Part shown: piece by piece, positions 34,359-43,900 of the stretch
Layout of the letters: every line of letters starts with the position of its first letter
Position numbering within the stretch: the first letter of the stretch is position 1
NCBI GenBank assembly: GCA_017397725.1
Contig: JAFQIA010000003.1
Coordinates: 46,816-110,815, forward strand
Direction: 5' to 3'
Origin: Clostridia bacterium
Lineage (GTDB): Bacteria; Bacillota; Clostridia; Monoglobales; Monoglobaceae
Length of the DNA stretch: 64,000 nt
Notes under the pieces: generated by a model
Told to the model about the DNA's origin: nothing
Database searches by the model: none
The model's input: the letters and a program-made list of their open reading frames with translations, nothing else
Made by a program: the position numbers and the translations under genes

Positions 34359-36422
34359 TTATTCTTTGCTCTCTGCAATAACCTTCTCGGTAATATTCGA
34401 AGGTGCATCCTGATAACGCTCAAACTCAAAGGTAAAGCTACCTCTCGCCTGGGTCATACTCCGCAAATCCGATGCGTAAGTATGCATTTCTGCCATAGGA
34501 ACTTCACCCTCGATGACGGTCATATTACCTTCCATAGGATTCATACCCAGCATCTGTCCGCGACGTTTGTTGATGTCGCCGATGATGTCACCGGTATACG
34601 CATCCGGAACATAAACCTGCAGATGGCCAATAGGTTCCAGAAGCACCGGACCCGCCTGTTCCATGCCTGCTTTGTATGCCAGATTTGCCGCAATCTTGAA
34701 CGCCATTTCCGAAGAGTCTACATCGTGGTAAGAACCATCTACCAAGGTTGCCTTTAAGCCAACCATGGGATATCCCGCCAGAATACCATGTTGCATGGAT
34801 TCCTGCAGACCCTTTTCCACTGCGGGGAAGTAACCCTTGGGTACGCTGCCGCCGAACACCTTTTCTTCAAAGGTCAAGCCCTCGGTTTCAGACGGTGCAA
34901 ATTCAATCCAAACGTGTCCGTACTGACCATGACCGCCGGACTGTTTCTTGTGTTTGCCCTCTACCTTAACGGTCTTGCGAATTGCCTCACGGTAAGGAAC
35001 TTTCGGTTTCTCAAAGGAAATTTCCACACCGAATTTATTCTTCAGCTTGCTGATGATGACATCGATATGCTGATCGCCCAAACCCTTTAATACCTGCTGT
35101 CTGGTTTCTTTATTGTTTTCCAGAACAAAGGTCTTATCTTCTTCCATCAGCTTGGTGAGGCCTTGTGCAATCTTTTCTTCATCACCCTTTGCCTTGGGAA
35201 CCACCGCAAGGGACATATTGGGTTTCACAAACTCAATACCCTCAAGCTGCAAGGGATGATTCAGTCCGCTCAAGGTTTCACCGGTACTGGTCTTGGTCAG
35301 TTTGGCAACCGCACCGATATCGCCGGCATTCAGCCGCTCTACCTCAATCTGCTTTTTGCCCTGAACTACATAAATCTTGCCGATTTTCTCGTTGATATCC
35401 TTGTTCATATTGTAGACGGTGGTATCCGGAGTCATCACGCCGGAATATACCTTGAAATAGGACAGCTTGCCTACGTAGGGGTCTGCAACTGTCTTGAATA
35501 CCAACGCAGAAAGCGGGTCGCTGACATCAATCTTGAGACGGGACTGATTGCCGTCCTTCTTGGTGCCCATCACAAATTCATCCTTGCTGTTGGGCGCCGG
35601 GAAATATGCGTGTATCGCATTCATCAAAGAGGAAATACCCAACTTGTAATATGCACTACCACAGAGTACCGGAACGATATCGCCCTCTGCAACGCCGTGA
35701 CGCAATGCCTCATACATTTCAGGCAGAGTAAATTCTTCCCCTGCAAAGTATTTTTCCATCAATTCTTCGGAGGTTTCTGCCACCGCCTCATTAATCATAT
35801 CGCGCAGTGCACCAAGTTCTTCCTCCATACCTTCATGCATGGGAGCCGTCACCGTGCGGTCGCCCTCAAACTTTCTTGCTTCCTTCTCTACCACATTGAT
35901 AAAGCCGGTAATCTTTTCACCCTCACGCATAGGCAACTGGAAGGGCGCAACCTTTTTGCCATACTTATCCTTCAATTGTTGCAATACGTTCTGGTAATTC
36001 ACCCGCTCGTCATCCACTTTATTGATAAAGAAGATGCGGGGAATCCCTCTCTCTTCACAATAGTTCCACGCCTTTTCCGCACCAACCGTCAGACCGGACT
36101 TACCACTAAGTACAATGATTGCGGCATCAGCAACACGAACTGCCTCCTGCACTTCACCCACAAAGTCAAAGTAACCGGGTGTGTCCAGAATGTTGAACTT
36201 GACACCATTCCATTCACAAGCAGCCATTGCCGTTGAAATCGAGAACTTCCGCTTGATTTCCTCGGTGTCAAAATCCATTACCGTATTACCCTCGGTGGTT
36301 CTTCCCATACGGTCAATGTTTCCCGAAGTATAGAGCATTGCCTCCGCCAGAGAAGTCTTTCCTGCATTTCCGTGTCCTAACAGACAGAAGTTTTTGATTT
36401 TTGATGTGTCATAGAGTTTCAA
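34359..36422 (-). CDS. Elongation factor G-like protein (EF-G2 class)
   Basis: A 687-residue translational GTPase paralogue. The P-loop is GHGNAGKTSLAEAM (residues 17-30), followed by DTPGYFDF (G3) and NKVDDE (G4). EF-G domains II-V are present, with SGGHGQYGHVWIEF in domain IV. It differs from canonical EF-G in the altered P-loop and in lacking the usual rpsL-rpsG-tuf context. EF-G2-type proteins have GTPase activity but an unsettled role in translocation or ribosome recycling. The start is TTG 36422: AGGAGG lies about eight bases upstream and no closer ATG fits. A promoter (TTGAAA-17-TACAAT) is 38 bp upstream. Confidence 0.9.
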   Translation of the reverse strand: MKLYDTSKIKNFCLLGHGNAGKTSLAEAMLYTSGNIDRMGRTTEGNTVMDFDTEEIKRKFSISTAMAACEWNGVKFNILDTPGYFDFVGEVQEAVRVADAAIIVLSGKSGLTVGAEKAWNYCEERGIPRIFFINKVDDERVNYQNVLQQLKDKYGKKVAPFQLPMREGEKITGFINVVEKEARKFEGDRTVTAPMHEGMEEELGALRDMINEAVAETSEELMEKYFAGEEFTLPEMYEALRHGVAEGDIVPVLCGSAYYKLGISSLMNAIHAYFPAPNSKDEFVMGTKKDGNQSRLKIDVSDPLSALVFKTVADPYVGKLSYFKVYSGVMTPDTTVYNMNKDINEKIGKIYVVQGKKQIEVERLNAGDIGAVAKLTKTSTGETLSGLNHPLQLEGIEFVKPNMSLAVVPKAKGDEEKIAQGLTKLMEEDKTFVLENNKETRQQVLKGLGDQHIDVIISKLKNKFGVEISFEKPKVPYREAIRKTVKVEGKHKKQSGGHGQYGHVWIEFAPSETEGLTFEEKVFGGSVPKGYFPAVEKGLQESMQHGILAGYPMVGLKATLVDGSYHDVDSSEMAFKIAANLAYKAGMEQAGPVLLEPIGHLQVYVPDAYTGDIIGDINKRRGQMLGMNPMEGNMTVIEGEVPMAEMHTYASDLRSMTQARGSFTFEFERYQDAPSNITEKVIAESKE

Positions 36423-36459
36423 ACGACAGCCCTCCTAAATAAAATTGTTTATTGGTTCT

Positions 36460-36488
36460 ATTGTACTTGATTTCGTTTGATATTTCAA
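36460..36488 (-). promoter_or_regulatory. Promoter of the EF-G paralogue gene
   Basis: TTGAAA (36483-36488), a 17-bp spacer and TACAAT (36460-36465) on the minus strand. Confidence 0.7.
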
Positions 36489-36575
36489 CCTAAAACTATA
36501 CAATTTTATTCCAATTTTTTGGACAAAATAAACAATAATTCGTTTTGTTCTCCCCCAAAATGTCCACTGTTGCTA

Positions 36576-36602
36576 ACAAAAGCGCAAATCGCCCATATGA
36601 TA
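36576..36602 (+). promoter_or_regulatory. Sigma-K-like promoter and 5' stem-loop of the Cys-rich protein gene
   Basis: CATATGATA (36594-36602) matches the sigma-K -10 CATANNNTA, with AC at 36576-36577 sixteen bases upstream. The expected transcript would begin at a GC-rich hairpin (36609-36614 with 36619-36624) placed just before the AAGGAGG ribosome site, as in 5'-stabilised messages. Confidence 0.5.
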
Positions 36603-36644
36603 AAATAGGGCGGCAAACGCCGCCATATAAAAGGAGGAAACAAT

Positions 36645-37625
36645 ATGAGTCAAAAAAATAACGGCTATTCTTCTGTTCGCAGTGGCGGACAGGGAAAAGG
36701 CAACAACGAAACCACCGAGGCGCAGGCGCTTCGGGCGGATGCAAAAGAAGAATGCTGCGAAACCGCTGCACGGAGAGCCAGTGATTTCTGTGAGCCGGTT
36801 TGCATCAATGCAAGTCAGGTTTATGATTCCTGTCGTGACCGGGACTGCGTCACCGACGGCAGAGTGTACCTGTCCCGCGCCGGACAGGACCTTTTGGAAC
36901 AGGCAATCAATGTGAAATTGAAGTCTGCTGAGGTCATCTGGGTGTTTACCGATGTGGAACCCCTCTCCTTTAACCGAGGCTATTTCTCGGTGGATTTGAA
37001 GTTCTTCATCCGCACCACCTTGGAGCTTTTCTGCAACGTATCCAATCCCACCATCGTTTATGGATTGACGACCTATGACAAGAGAGTCATTCTCTATGGG
37101 TCTGAGGGGAATACCAAATCCTTCAGTTCCAAGTTTAACCCCAATGAAAACAGCAAGATTGCAGAGACCTGGCACAAGACCAATATGCCTACCGTAACTG
37201 TTGAGGTAGTAGACCCGGTTGCTCTGACTGCCCGGATTGCCGAAGAAGCTTGCTGTGGCTGCGACTGCGATTGCGACAACGATTGCGGCTATGCTTACGA
37301 CTATGATTCTGACTGTAACTGCAAGAAATCCGGTTGCGACAACCACTACTTCCCTGAAGTAATCAGCAGCTGTTTTGATGACGATTTGGTGGTAGAAGAC
37401 TGCAGCCGCAAGGTGCTGGTTACCTACGGACTGTTCTTCCTGGTACGGTTGGAGAGAGACACCCAGTTGTTGATTGATGCCGTTGACTTCTGCATCCCCA
37501 CCCAGGACTGCTCTTCCTCTACCGAGGAAAGTCCTTGTTCTCTCTTCCATGACATTCGTTTCCCTGTGGATGAGTTCTTCCCGCCTCAGAAGAAAAAGGA
37601 TTCCAACTGTCATTGCAAGAAATAG
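36645..37625 (+). CDS. Cysteine-rich protein, possible spore-coat component
   Basis: A 326-residue protein with more than 20 cysteines and no signal peptide. An N-terminal polar region is followed by CINASQVYDSCRDRDCVTDG, a cysteine pattern I associate with conserved clostridial proteins of unknown function. A well-folded-looking middle (VDLKFFIRTTLELF, TTYDKRVILYGSEG) comes next. A metal-binding-like cluster at about residues 202-230 (CCGCDCDCDNDC, CNCKKSGC) and a CHCKK tail end the protein. Start ATG 36645 has AGGAGG nine bases upstream. The sigma-K-like promoter suggests late mother-cell expression, hence a coat or crust role. This is inference; no family was firmly recognised. Confidence 0.7.
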   Translation: MSQKNNGYSSVRSGGQGKGNNETTEAQALRADAKEECCETAARRASDFCEPVCINASQVYDSCRDRDCVTDGRVYLSRAGQDLLEQAINVKLKSAEVIWVFTDVEPLSFNRGYFSVDLKFFIRTTLELFCNVSNPTIVYGLTTYDKRVILYGSEGNTKSFSSKFNPNENSKIAETWHKTNMPTVTVEVVDPVALTARIAEEACCGCDCDCDNDCGYAYDYDSDCNCKKSGCDNHYFPEVISSCFDDDLVVEDCSRKVLVTYGLFFLVRLERDTQLLIDAVDFCIPTQDCSSSTEESPCSLFHDIRFPVDEFFPPQKKKDSNCHCKK

Positions 37626-37636
37626 GTGTTAACACA

Positions 37637-37668
37637 AAAACCACCGCCTAAGGCGGTGGCTTTTTTTA
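37637..37668. terminator. Bidirectional terminator between the Cys-rich and mutarotase genes
   Basis: An eight- to nine-bp GC-rich stem (ccaccgcc/ggcggtgg) with A and T tracts on either side, between convergent genes. The T tract contains the mutarotase stop codon. Confidence 0.85.
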
Positions 37669-38550
37669 GTCGATAATTTCAGTGGTAAAGGATGCAGTAA
37701 ACACCTTTCCTGCCTCCAAGTTTTGGATGCCATACTTCTTTTCGATGTCATCCCCCTCGTTGGTACGGAATCCCATACCAAACCAAGGCTCCAAGCAGAC
37801 ATAGGGCGCCTCCACCGGTTCCCCTCTGGTCCAGATTGCCAGAATCGGGAAATCTTCATAGGCAAAATGCAGACCCGCTTTGGTGTCTTTATGTACCAAC
37901 TTGACCCATTTGGAATGGATATCCTCAAAAATCAACGCATCGTTGTTAAAGAGCGCGCGTTTGAGCGGCAAAACCCGTCCGCTTTCCAGAATCAAATCCT
38001 TGCCATCCGGCAGAATGGCAACATCTTCCATAAGCACCCGATTGGAATAAAGGATTTCCTCAGTTTCAAACTCCAACTGATAATCCTCAAACTTTTCGCC
38101 CTCATTCATAGGAACATTGAAACCGGGGTGTCCGCCAATACCGAACCAGATGGTTTCCTTGTCGGTGTTTTCTACCTTGAATTCGGTAATCAGCTGATTT
38201 CCGTCCAGACGGAAGGTAATGGTAAAGAAGAAATCCCAAGGATAGCTTTTCTTGGTTTCCTCATTCTGACGGAGTGCAAAGGTGATGCAGTCTGCCTCTT
38301 CCCGATACACTTCCAGTTCCATATTCTGAACAAAGCCATGGGCATCCATAGGATATTCCTCGCCCTTGATTAAAATTTTCCCGTTCCGGCAACGACCTAC
38401 CACCGGAAACAGAACCGGAGCACAATCCTCCCAGAATTCGGGGTCTCTCTGCCATACATATTCTTTGCCGTCCTTTTGCAAAGAAATCAACTGTGCGCCT
38501 TTGGTGTCAATACTTGCGGTCACATTGCCGCTTTGAATGGTTTTTATCAT
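37666..38550 (-). CDS. Aldose 1-epimerase family protein (galactose mutarotase-like)
   Basis: A 294-residue cytoplasmic enzyme of the galactose-mutarotase superfamily, close to the LacX type. It has VFPVVGRCRNGKI near residue 50, HGFVQNMELEV (substrate histidine) near 75, IGGHPGFNVPM near 150 (second histidine) and CLEPWFGMG near 262 (catalytic glutamate). It interconverts sugar anomers; the exact hexose is unknown. Start ATG 38550 lies eight bases after AGAGG and 12 bp downstream of ybaB. It occupies the place usually held by recR after dnaX-ybaB, so it is likely co-transcribed with them. Confidence 0.88.
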   Translation of the reverse strand: MIKTIQSGNVTASIDTKGAQLISLQKDGKEYVWQRDPEFWEDCAPVLFPVVGRCRNGKILIKGEEYPMDAHGFVQNMELEVYREEADCITFALRQNEETKKSYPWDFFFTITFRLDGNQLITEFKVENTDKETIWFGIGGHPGFNVPMNEGEKFEDYQLEFETEEILYSNRVLMEDVAILPDGKDLILESGRVLPLKRALFNNDALIFEDIHSKWVKLVHKDTKAGLHFAYEDFPILAIWTRGEPVEAPYVCLEPWFGMGFRTNEGDDIEKKYGIQNLEAGKVFTASFTTEIID

Positions 38551-38562
38551 TGCTCTCACCTC

Positions 38563-38913
38563 TTAAAATAATCCCGGAATATTCAGTCCGCCGGTCAACT
38601 GTCCCATCTGTGCACTGCTGTCTGCATCCACCTTGCGCAAGGCTTCATTCACCGCCGCAACCATCAAATCCTGCAGCATTTCAATATCATCAGGGTCTAC
38701 CACTTCCGGCTTTAATTCGATTTCCAAAAGCTCCCGTTTACCCGAAACCACCACCCGGACAGCACCGCCTCCTGCAGTAGCTTCAAAGGTTTTTTCCTCC
38801 ATTTCTTCCTGCATTTTGAGCATCTGCTCCTGCATCTTTTGTGCTTGTTTCATCATTTGGTTCATATTGGGCATACCGCTGCCCATTCCTCTGGGGAATC
38901 CGCCCTTTGCCAT
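38563..38913 (-). CDS. ybaB: YbaB/EbfC family nucleoid-associated protein
   Basis: A 116-residue DNA-binding protein. A glycine/methionine-rich N-terminus ([20 protein letters not shown]) is longer than in proteobacterial homologues. It is followed by the coiled helix [16 protein letters not shown] and the tweezer domain with [19 protein letters not shown] and ending GGLNIPG. AGGGAGAG lies before the start. It is 15 bp downstream of dnaX, the conserved dnaX-ybaB pair of most bacteria. Confidence 0.93.
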   Translation of the reverse strand: MAKGGFPRGMGSGMPNMNQMMKQAQKMQEQMLKMQEEMEEKTFEATAGGGAVRVVVSGKRELLEIELKPEVVDPDDIEMLQDLMVAAVNEALRKVDADSSAQMGQLTGGLNIPGLF

Positions 38914-38928
38914 TGTTATCTCTCCCTT

Positions 38929-40554
38929 TTACTCTTGATTTTGTATAATATGGAGTTTATCTCCAAGCATATCCTTCTTTTGGGCAAGGTCAAAAATACT
39001 GTTGCCCTTTGCCTGTTCTTCCTGCCGCTCACCCTCTAAGAACGCCTCTGCCTTGAGGGTTTTTCCGCTGATGGTACTGAACAGATTGCTCAAATACGCC
39101 AGTCCCTTGGGGGTTGCAATTTTATCATATGCCATCTTGTTGGAAAGCTCAATCTCTACGGTACTTCCTCGCAAAATACCTTTGGCATTACTCATAAAGG
39201 CATAGAGCAACTTGCTCTCGGCTTTCACCTCTTGCAAGGCGTCTGCCCAGTATTCCCAAACCTCCGCGGGTTCTTCCTGTTTTGGTGCGGGAGGTGCTAT
39301 TTCAACCGGTGTTTCCGGTTGCTCCTCCGATACCGCCCACGGTGGTGTATCCTCTTCCTCTGCTTTGACAGGTGCTTCTATCTGTGTGGTTACTACACCA
39401 CGGGCAAGCTTTTTCTCCAAAACCCCAATTCGCGCAAGCAAGGCAGAGGGCTCGGTACTATATTCCGGATGGCACAGTTTCACCATTGCTACCTCTACTG
39501 CCACCTGCGGAGTTGCCATCCACTTTGCCTGTGCCAAGCATTCACTCAATACCTCAATGGCATAGAGAATCTGCTCGGTAGAAAAAGTTTCTGCTTGCTT
39601 TTGGAATTTGGCTGCCGCCTCGGGGGTTCGCTCCAGAAGCTCTGCAGGATCACTTGCAGATTTGCAAAGCAGTAAGCTGCGGAAATGCATAGTCAGCTCT
39701 TCCAAAAAATTCTGCGCCTCTTTACCCTGATTCAAAAATCCGTCTGCAGCAAGAAGTGCGCCCTTGGCGTCGCCTTTGGCAATGCTATCGGCAATTGCAA
39801 ACAACACCTTGGGGTCTGCAATGCCCACAATCTCAGTCACCTGTGTGGTGGTAAGCTTATCATATCCAAATGCTGCGCATTGGTCCAGCAGGCTCAAGGC
39901 ATCACGCATAGAACCATCGCCCAGCTCTGCCACCAGTTCGATGGCATCCGGTGTTGCGCCAATCCCCTCTGCCTCTGCAATTTTGCTGAGTCTTTGGGCA
40001 ATATCATCCACCCCAATCCGCCGGAAGTCAAAACGCTGACAGCGGGAAAGCACCGTTGCCGGAATCTTGTGCGGCTCAGTGGTTGCCAGAATGAACAAGG
40101 CGTGCTTGGGTGGTTCTTCCAATGTTTTAAGGAGGGCGTTAAATGCCTCGGTGGTGAGCATATGTACCTCATCGATGATATAGACCTTGTAGGTACAGCC
40201 GGCAGGGGTGTAAATCACCTCATCACGGATATCCCGAATATTCTCCACACCACGGTTGCTTGCCGCGTCCATTTCATAGACATCCAGAATGCTGCCATCC
40301 AGAATGCCACGACAAACATCGCATTGGTTACAGGGTTCTCCGTCCTGCGGATTCAAGCAGTTAACCGCACGGGAAAAAATCTTTGCCGTAGAAGTTTTGC
40401 CTGTACCCCGCGTACCGCAAAAAAGGTATGCGTGAGCGATTCTGCCTGAGGCAATTCCGGTTTTTAAGGTATCGGACACGTGTTTTTGCCCTACAATATC
40501 ATCAAAGGTCATGGGTCGCCATTTACGATAAAGCGCCTGATAGGTTTCTGACAT
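38929..40554 (-). CDS. dnaX: DNA polymerase III subunit gamma/tau
   Basis: A 541-residue clamp-loader ATPase. The Walker A loop is CGTRGTGKTSTAK (about residues 46-58). A four-cysteine zinc module (CLNPQDGEPCNQCDVC) follows. Walker B IIDEVHML and sensor 1 LATTEPHK precede AAA+ domain III. The C-terminal third is proline/glutamate-rich linker plus the tau-type extension. Start ATG 40554 has GAGGAG eight bases upstream. The SRP RNA gene lies immediately upstream in the same direction and ybaB downstream, the classic scr-dnaX-yaaK order of Firmicutes. Confidence 0.95.
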   Translation of the reverse strand: MSETYQALYRKWRPMTFDDIVGQKHVSDTLKTGIASGRIAHAYLFCGTRGTGKTSTAKIFSRAVNCLNPQDGEPCNQCDVCRGILDGSILDVYEMDAASNRGVENIRDIRDEVIYTPAGCTYKVYIIDEVHMLTTEAFNALLKTLEEPPKHALFILATTEPHKIPATVLSRCQRFDFRRIGVDDIAQRLSKIAEAEGIGATPDAIELVAELGDGSMRDALSLLDQCAAFGYDKLTTTQVTEIVGIADPKVLFAIADSIAKGDAKGALLAADGFLNQGKEAQNFLEELTMHFRSLLLCKSASDPAELLERTPEAAAKFQKQAETFSTEQILYAIEVLSECLAQAKWMATPQVAVEVAMVKLCHPEYSTEPSALLARIGVLEKKLARGVVTTQIEAPVKAEEEDTPPWAVSEEQPETPVEIAPPAPKQEEPAEVWEYWADALQEVKAESKLLYAFMSNAKGILRGSTVEIELSNKMAYDKIATPKGLAYLSNLFSTISGKTLKAEAFLEGERQEEQAKGNSIFDLAQKKDMLGDKLHIIQNQE

Positions 40555-40583
40555 CCGTGCCACTCCTCTCTGTTCCTTAATAT

Positions 40584-40860
40584 AAAAAAGTCATGCCTTG
40601 CTTTCGAAACAGCAATACCCGCGTTACCTGAACAGTTAGCTCAAACCTGGCTGCCTTGCGGCACATCAAAATGACTGCTTATCGCTGCTGCGTTCCCGCC
40701 CTGACGAGGTTCACAGGTTCTGATTGCGCAAGACCAAGTCGTCAACACCACTTGAACAGGGCAGACCGAACACGGCTGTCCCTCATGGCAAGTTCTCATC
40801 CCCTCTGTAGCGGATTGAGGGTTACAAGGCACCGCTAACACCCCGATTTAGCATGACTTA
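40584..40860 (-). ncRNA. ffs: Signal recognition particle RNA, large (Alu-containing) bacterial type
   Basis: A 270-280 nt RNA on the minus strand. The ends pair: AAGTCATGC at 40851-40859 with GCATGACTT at 40588-40596, and the 3' side runs into T6. The apical S-domain core is recognisable (CTGTGAACCTCGTCAGG, GGGAACGCAGCAGCG; about 40677-40725). The 5' part carries GTTAGCGGTGCC and CTTGTAACC, the Alu-domain loops of Bacillus-type scRNA. Together with Ffh it targets nascent membrane and secreted proteins. A TTGCAA-17-TATACT promoter sits just upstream and dnaX follows 30 bp downstream. Confidence 0.93.
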
Positions 40861-40863
40861 GTT

Positions 40864-40892
40864 AGTATAGCATATTCCCGCTCCTTTTGCAA
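40864..40892 (-). promoter_or_regulatory. Promoter of the SRP RNA gene
   Basis: TTGCAA (40887-40892), a 17-bp spacer and TATACT (40864-40869) on the minus strand, placing the start at the 5' end of the terminal helix. Confidence 0.85.
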
Positions 40893-40911
40893 GAATTTTT
40901 TCTGGTGTGAA

Positions 40912-40947
40912 AAAGACAAAAAAAGCACCCCCGAAGGGATGCTTTTT
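40912..40947 (-). terminator. Terminator of nifJ
   Basis: A 12-bp stem around a four-base loop (40920-40947), flanked by T tracts on the minus strand. It isolates nifJ from the SRP RNA promoter. Confidence 0.85.
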
Positions 40948-40984
40948 CGCTTGCGATAGACCGAGTTTTTTCAGTCTGAGAGAA

Positions 40985-43900
40985 TTAGTCTCTTGCCATT
41001 CTCTTGTATACTTCGTATCTTGCAGCCAGGTCTTTCTCTGCCTTGTCGAACAACTGTTCAGCAATTGCAGGATAACCCTTTTGCAGCATCAGGTAACGGT
41101 TCTCGCCCATCATGAAGTCCTTCACGCTGCCGGTCGGCTCTTTGGAATCCAGAACAAACGGATTCTTGCCTTCCTCAGCCAGTTCGGGGTTGAATCTCCA
41201 CAGGTGCCAGTAACCGGATTCTACTGCCTTCTTCTCTTCTGCGATGGAGTTACCCATGCCGCCCTTCGCCTTGATACCGTGGTTGATACAAGGAGCGTAA
41301 GCGATAATCAAAGAGGGACCCGGATATGCTTCTGCTTCTTTGATTGCCTTGAGAGCCTGTGCCATATTTGCGCCCAGAGCGATCTGTGCAACATAAACAT
41401 AGCCATAGGTGGTAGCAATCATACCGAGGTCTTTCTTCTTCACCTTCTTACCTGCAGCGGCAAACTTTGCAACTGCTGCGGTAGGAGTAGCCTTGGAGGA
41501 CTGACCGCCGGTATTGGAGTATACTTCGGTATCTACAACGAAGATGTTGATGTCTTCGCCGGATGCGATAACATGGTCAAGACCACCGTAACCAATGTCG
41601 TATGCCCAACCGTCGCCACCGAATACCCACTGAGAACGCTTCACCAAGAAGTCAGTTCTTTCTGCGATATCCTTGATTGCAGGAATGCTCATATCTGCAT
41701 CCTTAATCAATGCTTCAATCTTCTCTGCTGCAGCCTTGGAGCCCTTTGCACAATCCTTTGCGTCAATCCACTCTTTGAATGCTGCTGCCAGTTCGGGAGA
41801 TACTTTGTCCATCACTTCGTTCATTCTGGAAGCCAGAGTCTGACGAACCTTCTTGTTTGCGATTACCATACCAAGACCGAACTCAGCATTGTCCTCGAAC
41901 AGGGAGTTTGCCCAAGCGGGACCTCTGCCATTTTCGTCCTTGCAGTAAGGCATAGACGGAGCAGAACCACCCCAGATGGAGGTACAACCGGTTGCGTTTG
42001 CAACCATCATTCTGTCACCGAACAGCTGAGTGATCAGCTTGATGTACGGAGTCTCACCACAACCTGCACAAGCACCGGAGAATTCCAGATAAGGCTGTGC
42101 AAACTGAGAGTTCTTGATGTTTGCAGATGCGTCTACCAGATTTGCCTTGTTGGAAACCTTTTCAATTCCGTAAGTCCAGTTTGCACCCTGAACTTCCTGA
42201 ACCTCATCAATGGGTTTCATAACCAGAGCCTTGCCCTTGGGTGCCGGACATACGTTTGCACATACGCCGCAGCCCAGACAGTCATAAGGAGATACCTGCA
42301 TTCTGAATTCCAGATCTGCAAATTCCTTACCGATTGCCTTGAGGGTTTCAAAGCCGGCAGGAGCTGCTGCCTTTTCGTCTGCGTTCACCAGAACCGGACG
42401 GATTGCAGCGTGGGGACATACCAGAGAACACTGGTTACACTGGATACAGGTGTCTTTCTGCCAATCGGGAACCAGAACGGCAACACCGCGCTTCTCGTAA
42501 CGGGAAGTACCGGTTTCAAAGGTACCGTCTTCACGGCCGTTGAATACGCTGACCGGAAGCTTGTTACCACGCTGACCATTCACCGGATCTACAATGCTGG
42601 TGATGAAGTCGGGACGGTCGCTGTTGTCAACAGGTGCGTCAACTGCATCCTTCCAGGAAGCGGGAACGTCAATCTTAACCAATGCATCGATAGCACCGTC
42701 AACTGCTGCGCAGTTCATGTTAACGATTTCGTCACCCTTCTTGCCGTAGGTCTTCTTGATTGCTTCTTTAATCAGTTCTACCGCCTTGTCAAAAGGAATA
42801 ACCTCAGACAGCTTGAAGAACGCACTCTGGGTAACCATGTTGATACGGTTGGGGCCCAGACCAACTTTCACTGCAACGTCAACTGCGTTGATGGTGTAGA
42901 AGTTGATGTCGTTCTCTGCGATGTAGCGTTTTACATTTGCCGGCAGCTTTTCATCCAGTTCTTCCGGACTCCATACACAGTTGAGCAGGAAGGTTCCGCC
43001 CTTCTTCAGGCCCTCGAGAATGTCGTACTGGTAAACATAAGCAGGCTTGTGACAAGCAATGTAGTCAGCCTCATCCAGCAGGTAGGTAGACTTAATCGGG
43101 GTTTCACCAAATCTCAAGTGAGACATGGTTACACCGCCGGACTTTTTGGAGTCATAGTCAAAGTATGCCTGTGCATACATATCGGTGTTGTCACCGATAA
43201 TCTTGATGGCGTCTTTGTTTGCGCCAACGGTACCGTCGGAACCGAAGCCCCAGAACTTACAACGGGTAGCACCAGCGGGAGCTGCATTCACTCTCTCGCC
43301 CAGTTCCAGAGACAGGTTGGTTACATCATCCTCGATACCAATGGTGAAGCCCTTCTTGGGTTCTGCTGCATCCAGATTGTTGAATACTGCAACCAACTGG
43401 GTGGGGGTAGTGTCCTTGGAGCCCAGACCGAAACGACCGCCGATAATCATGGGAGCGTTGTCGCAATCCTTATACAGGTTGCAAACATCCAGATACAAAG
43501 GCTCGCCCAGAGAACCGGGCTCCTTGGTTCTGTCCAGAACTGCAATTTTTTCTACAGTTTTGGGCATAACATCAAAGAAGTATTTTGCAGAGAAAGGTCT
43601 ATACAGGTGAACTTCCAGAACACCAACCTTCTCGCCTTTTGCGTTCAGGTAGTCAACGGTTTCTTCCAATGCCTGGCAAACGCTGCCCATAGCAACGATA
43701 ACCTTTTTCGCATCAGCTGCACCATAGTAGTTAAAGGGCTTGTATTCGCGGCCGGTAATCTTGGTGATTTCTTTCATGTAATCAGCAACGATGTCCGGAA
43801 CTGCATCATAGAATTTGTTACAAGCCTCACGACCCTGGAAGTAGATATCGCCGTTCTGTGCGGTACCTCTCAGTACAGGATGTTCGGGGTTGAGGGCACG

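Noticed and set aside
35163..36236. 357-codon plus-strand frame over the EF-G paralogue
   Set aside because: Antisense to an obvious translational GTPase with intact G motifs.
36423..36644. Small gene or tRNA in the gap between the EF-G paralogue and the Cys-rich gene
   Set aside because: Only the two divergent promoters and a 5' hairpin are visible; no tRNA fold and no frame with a ribosome site.
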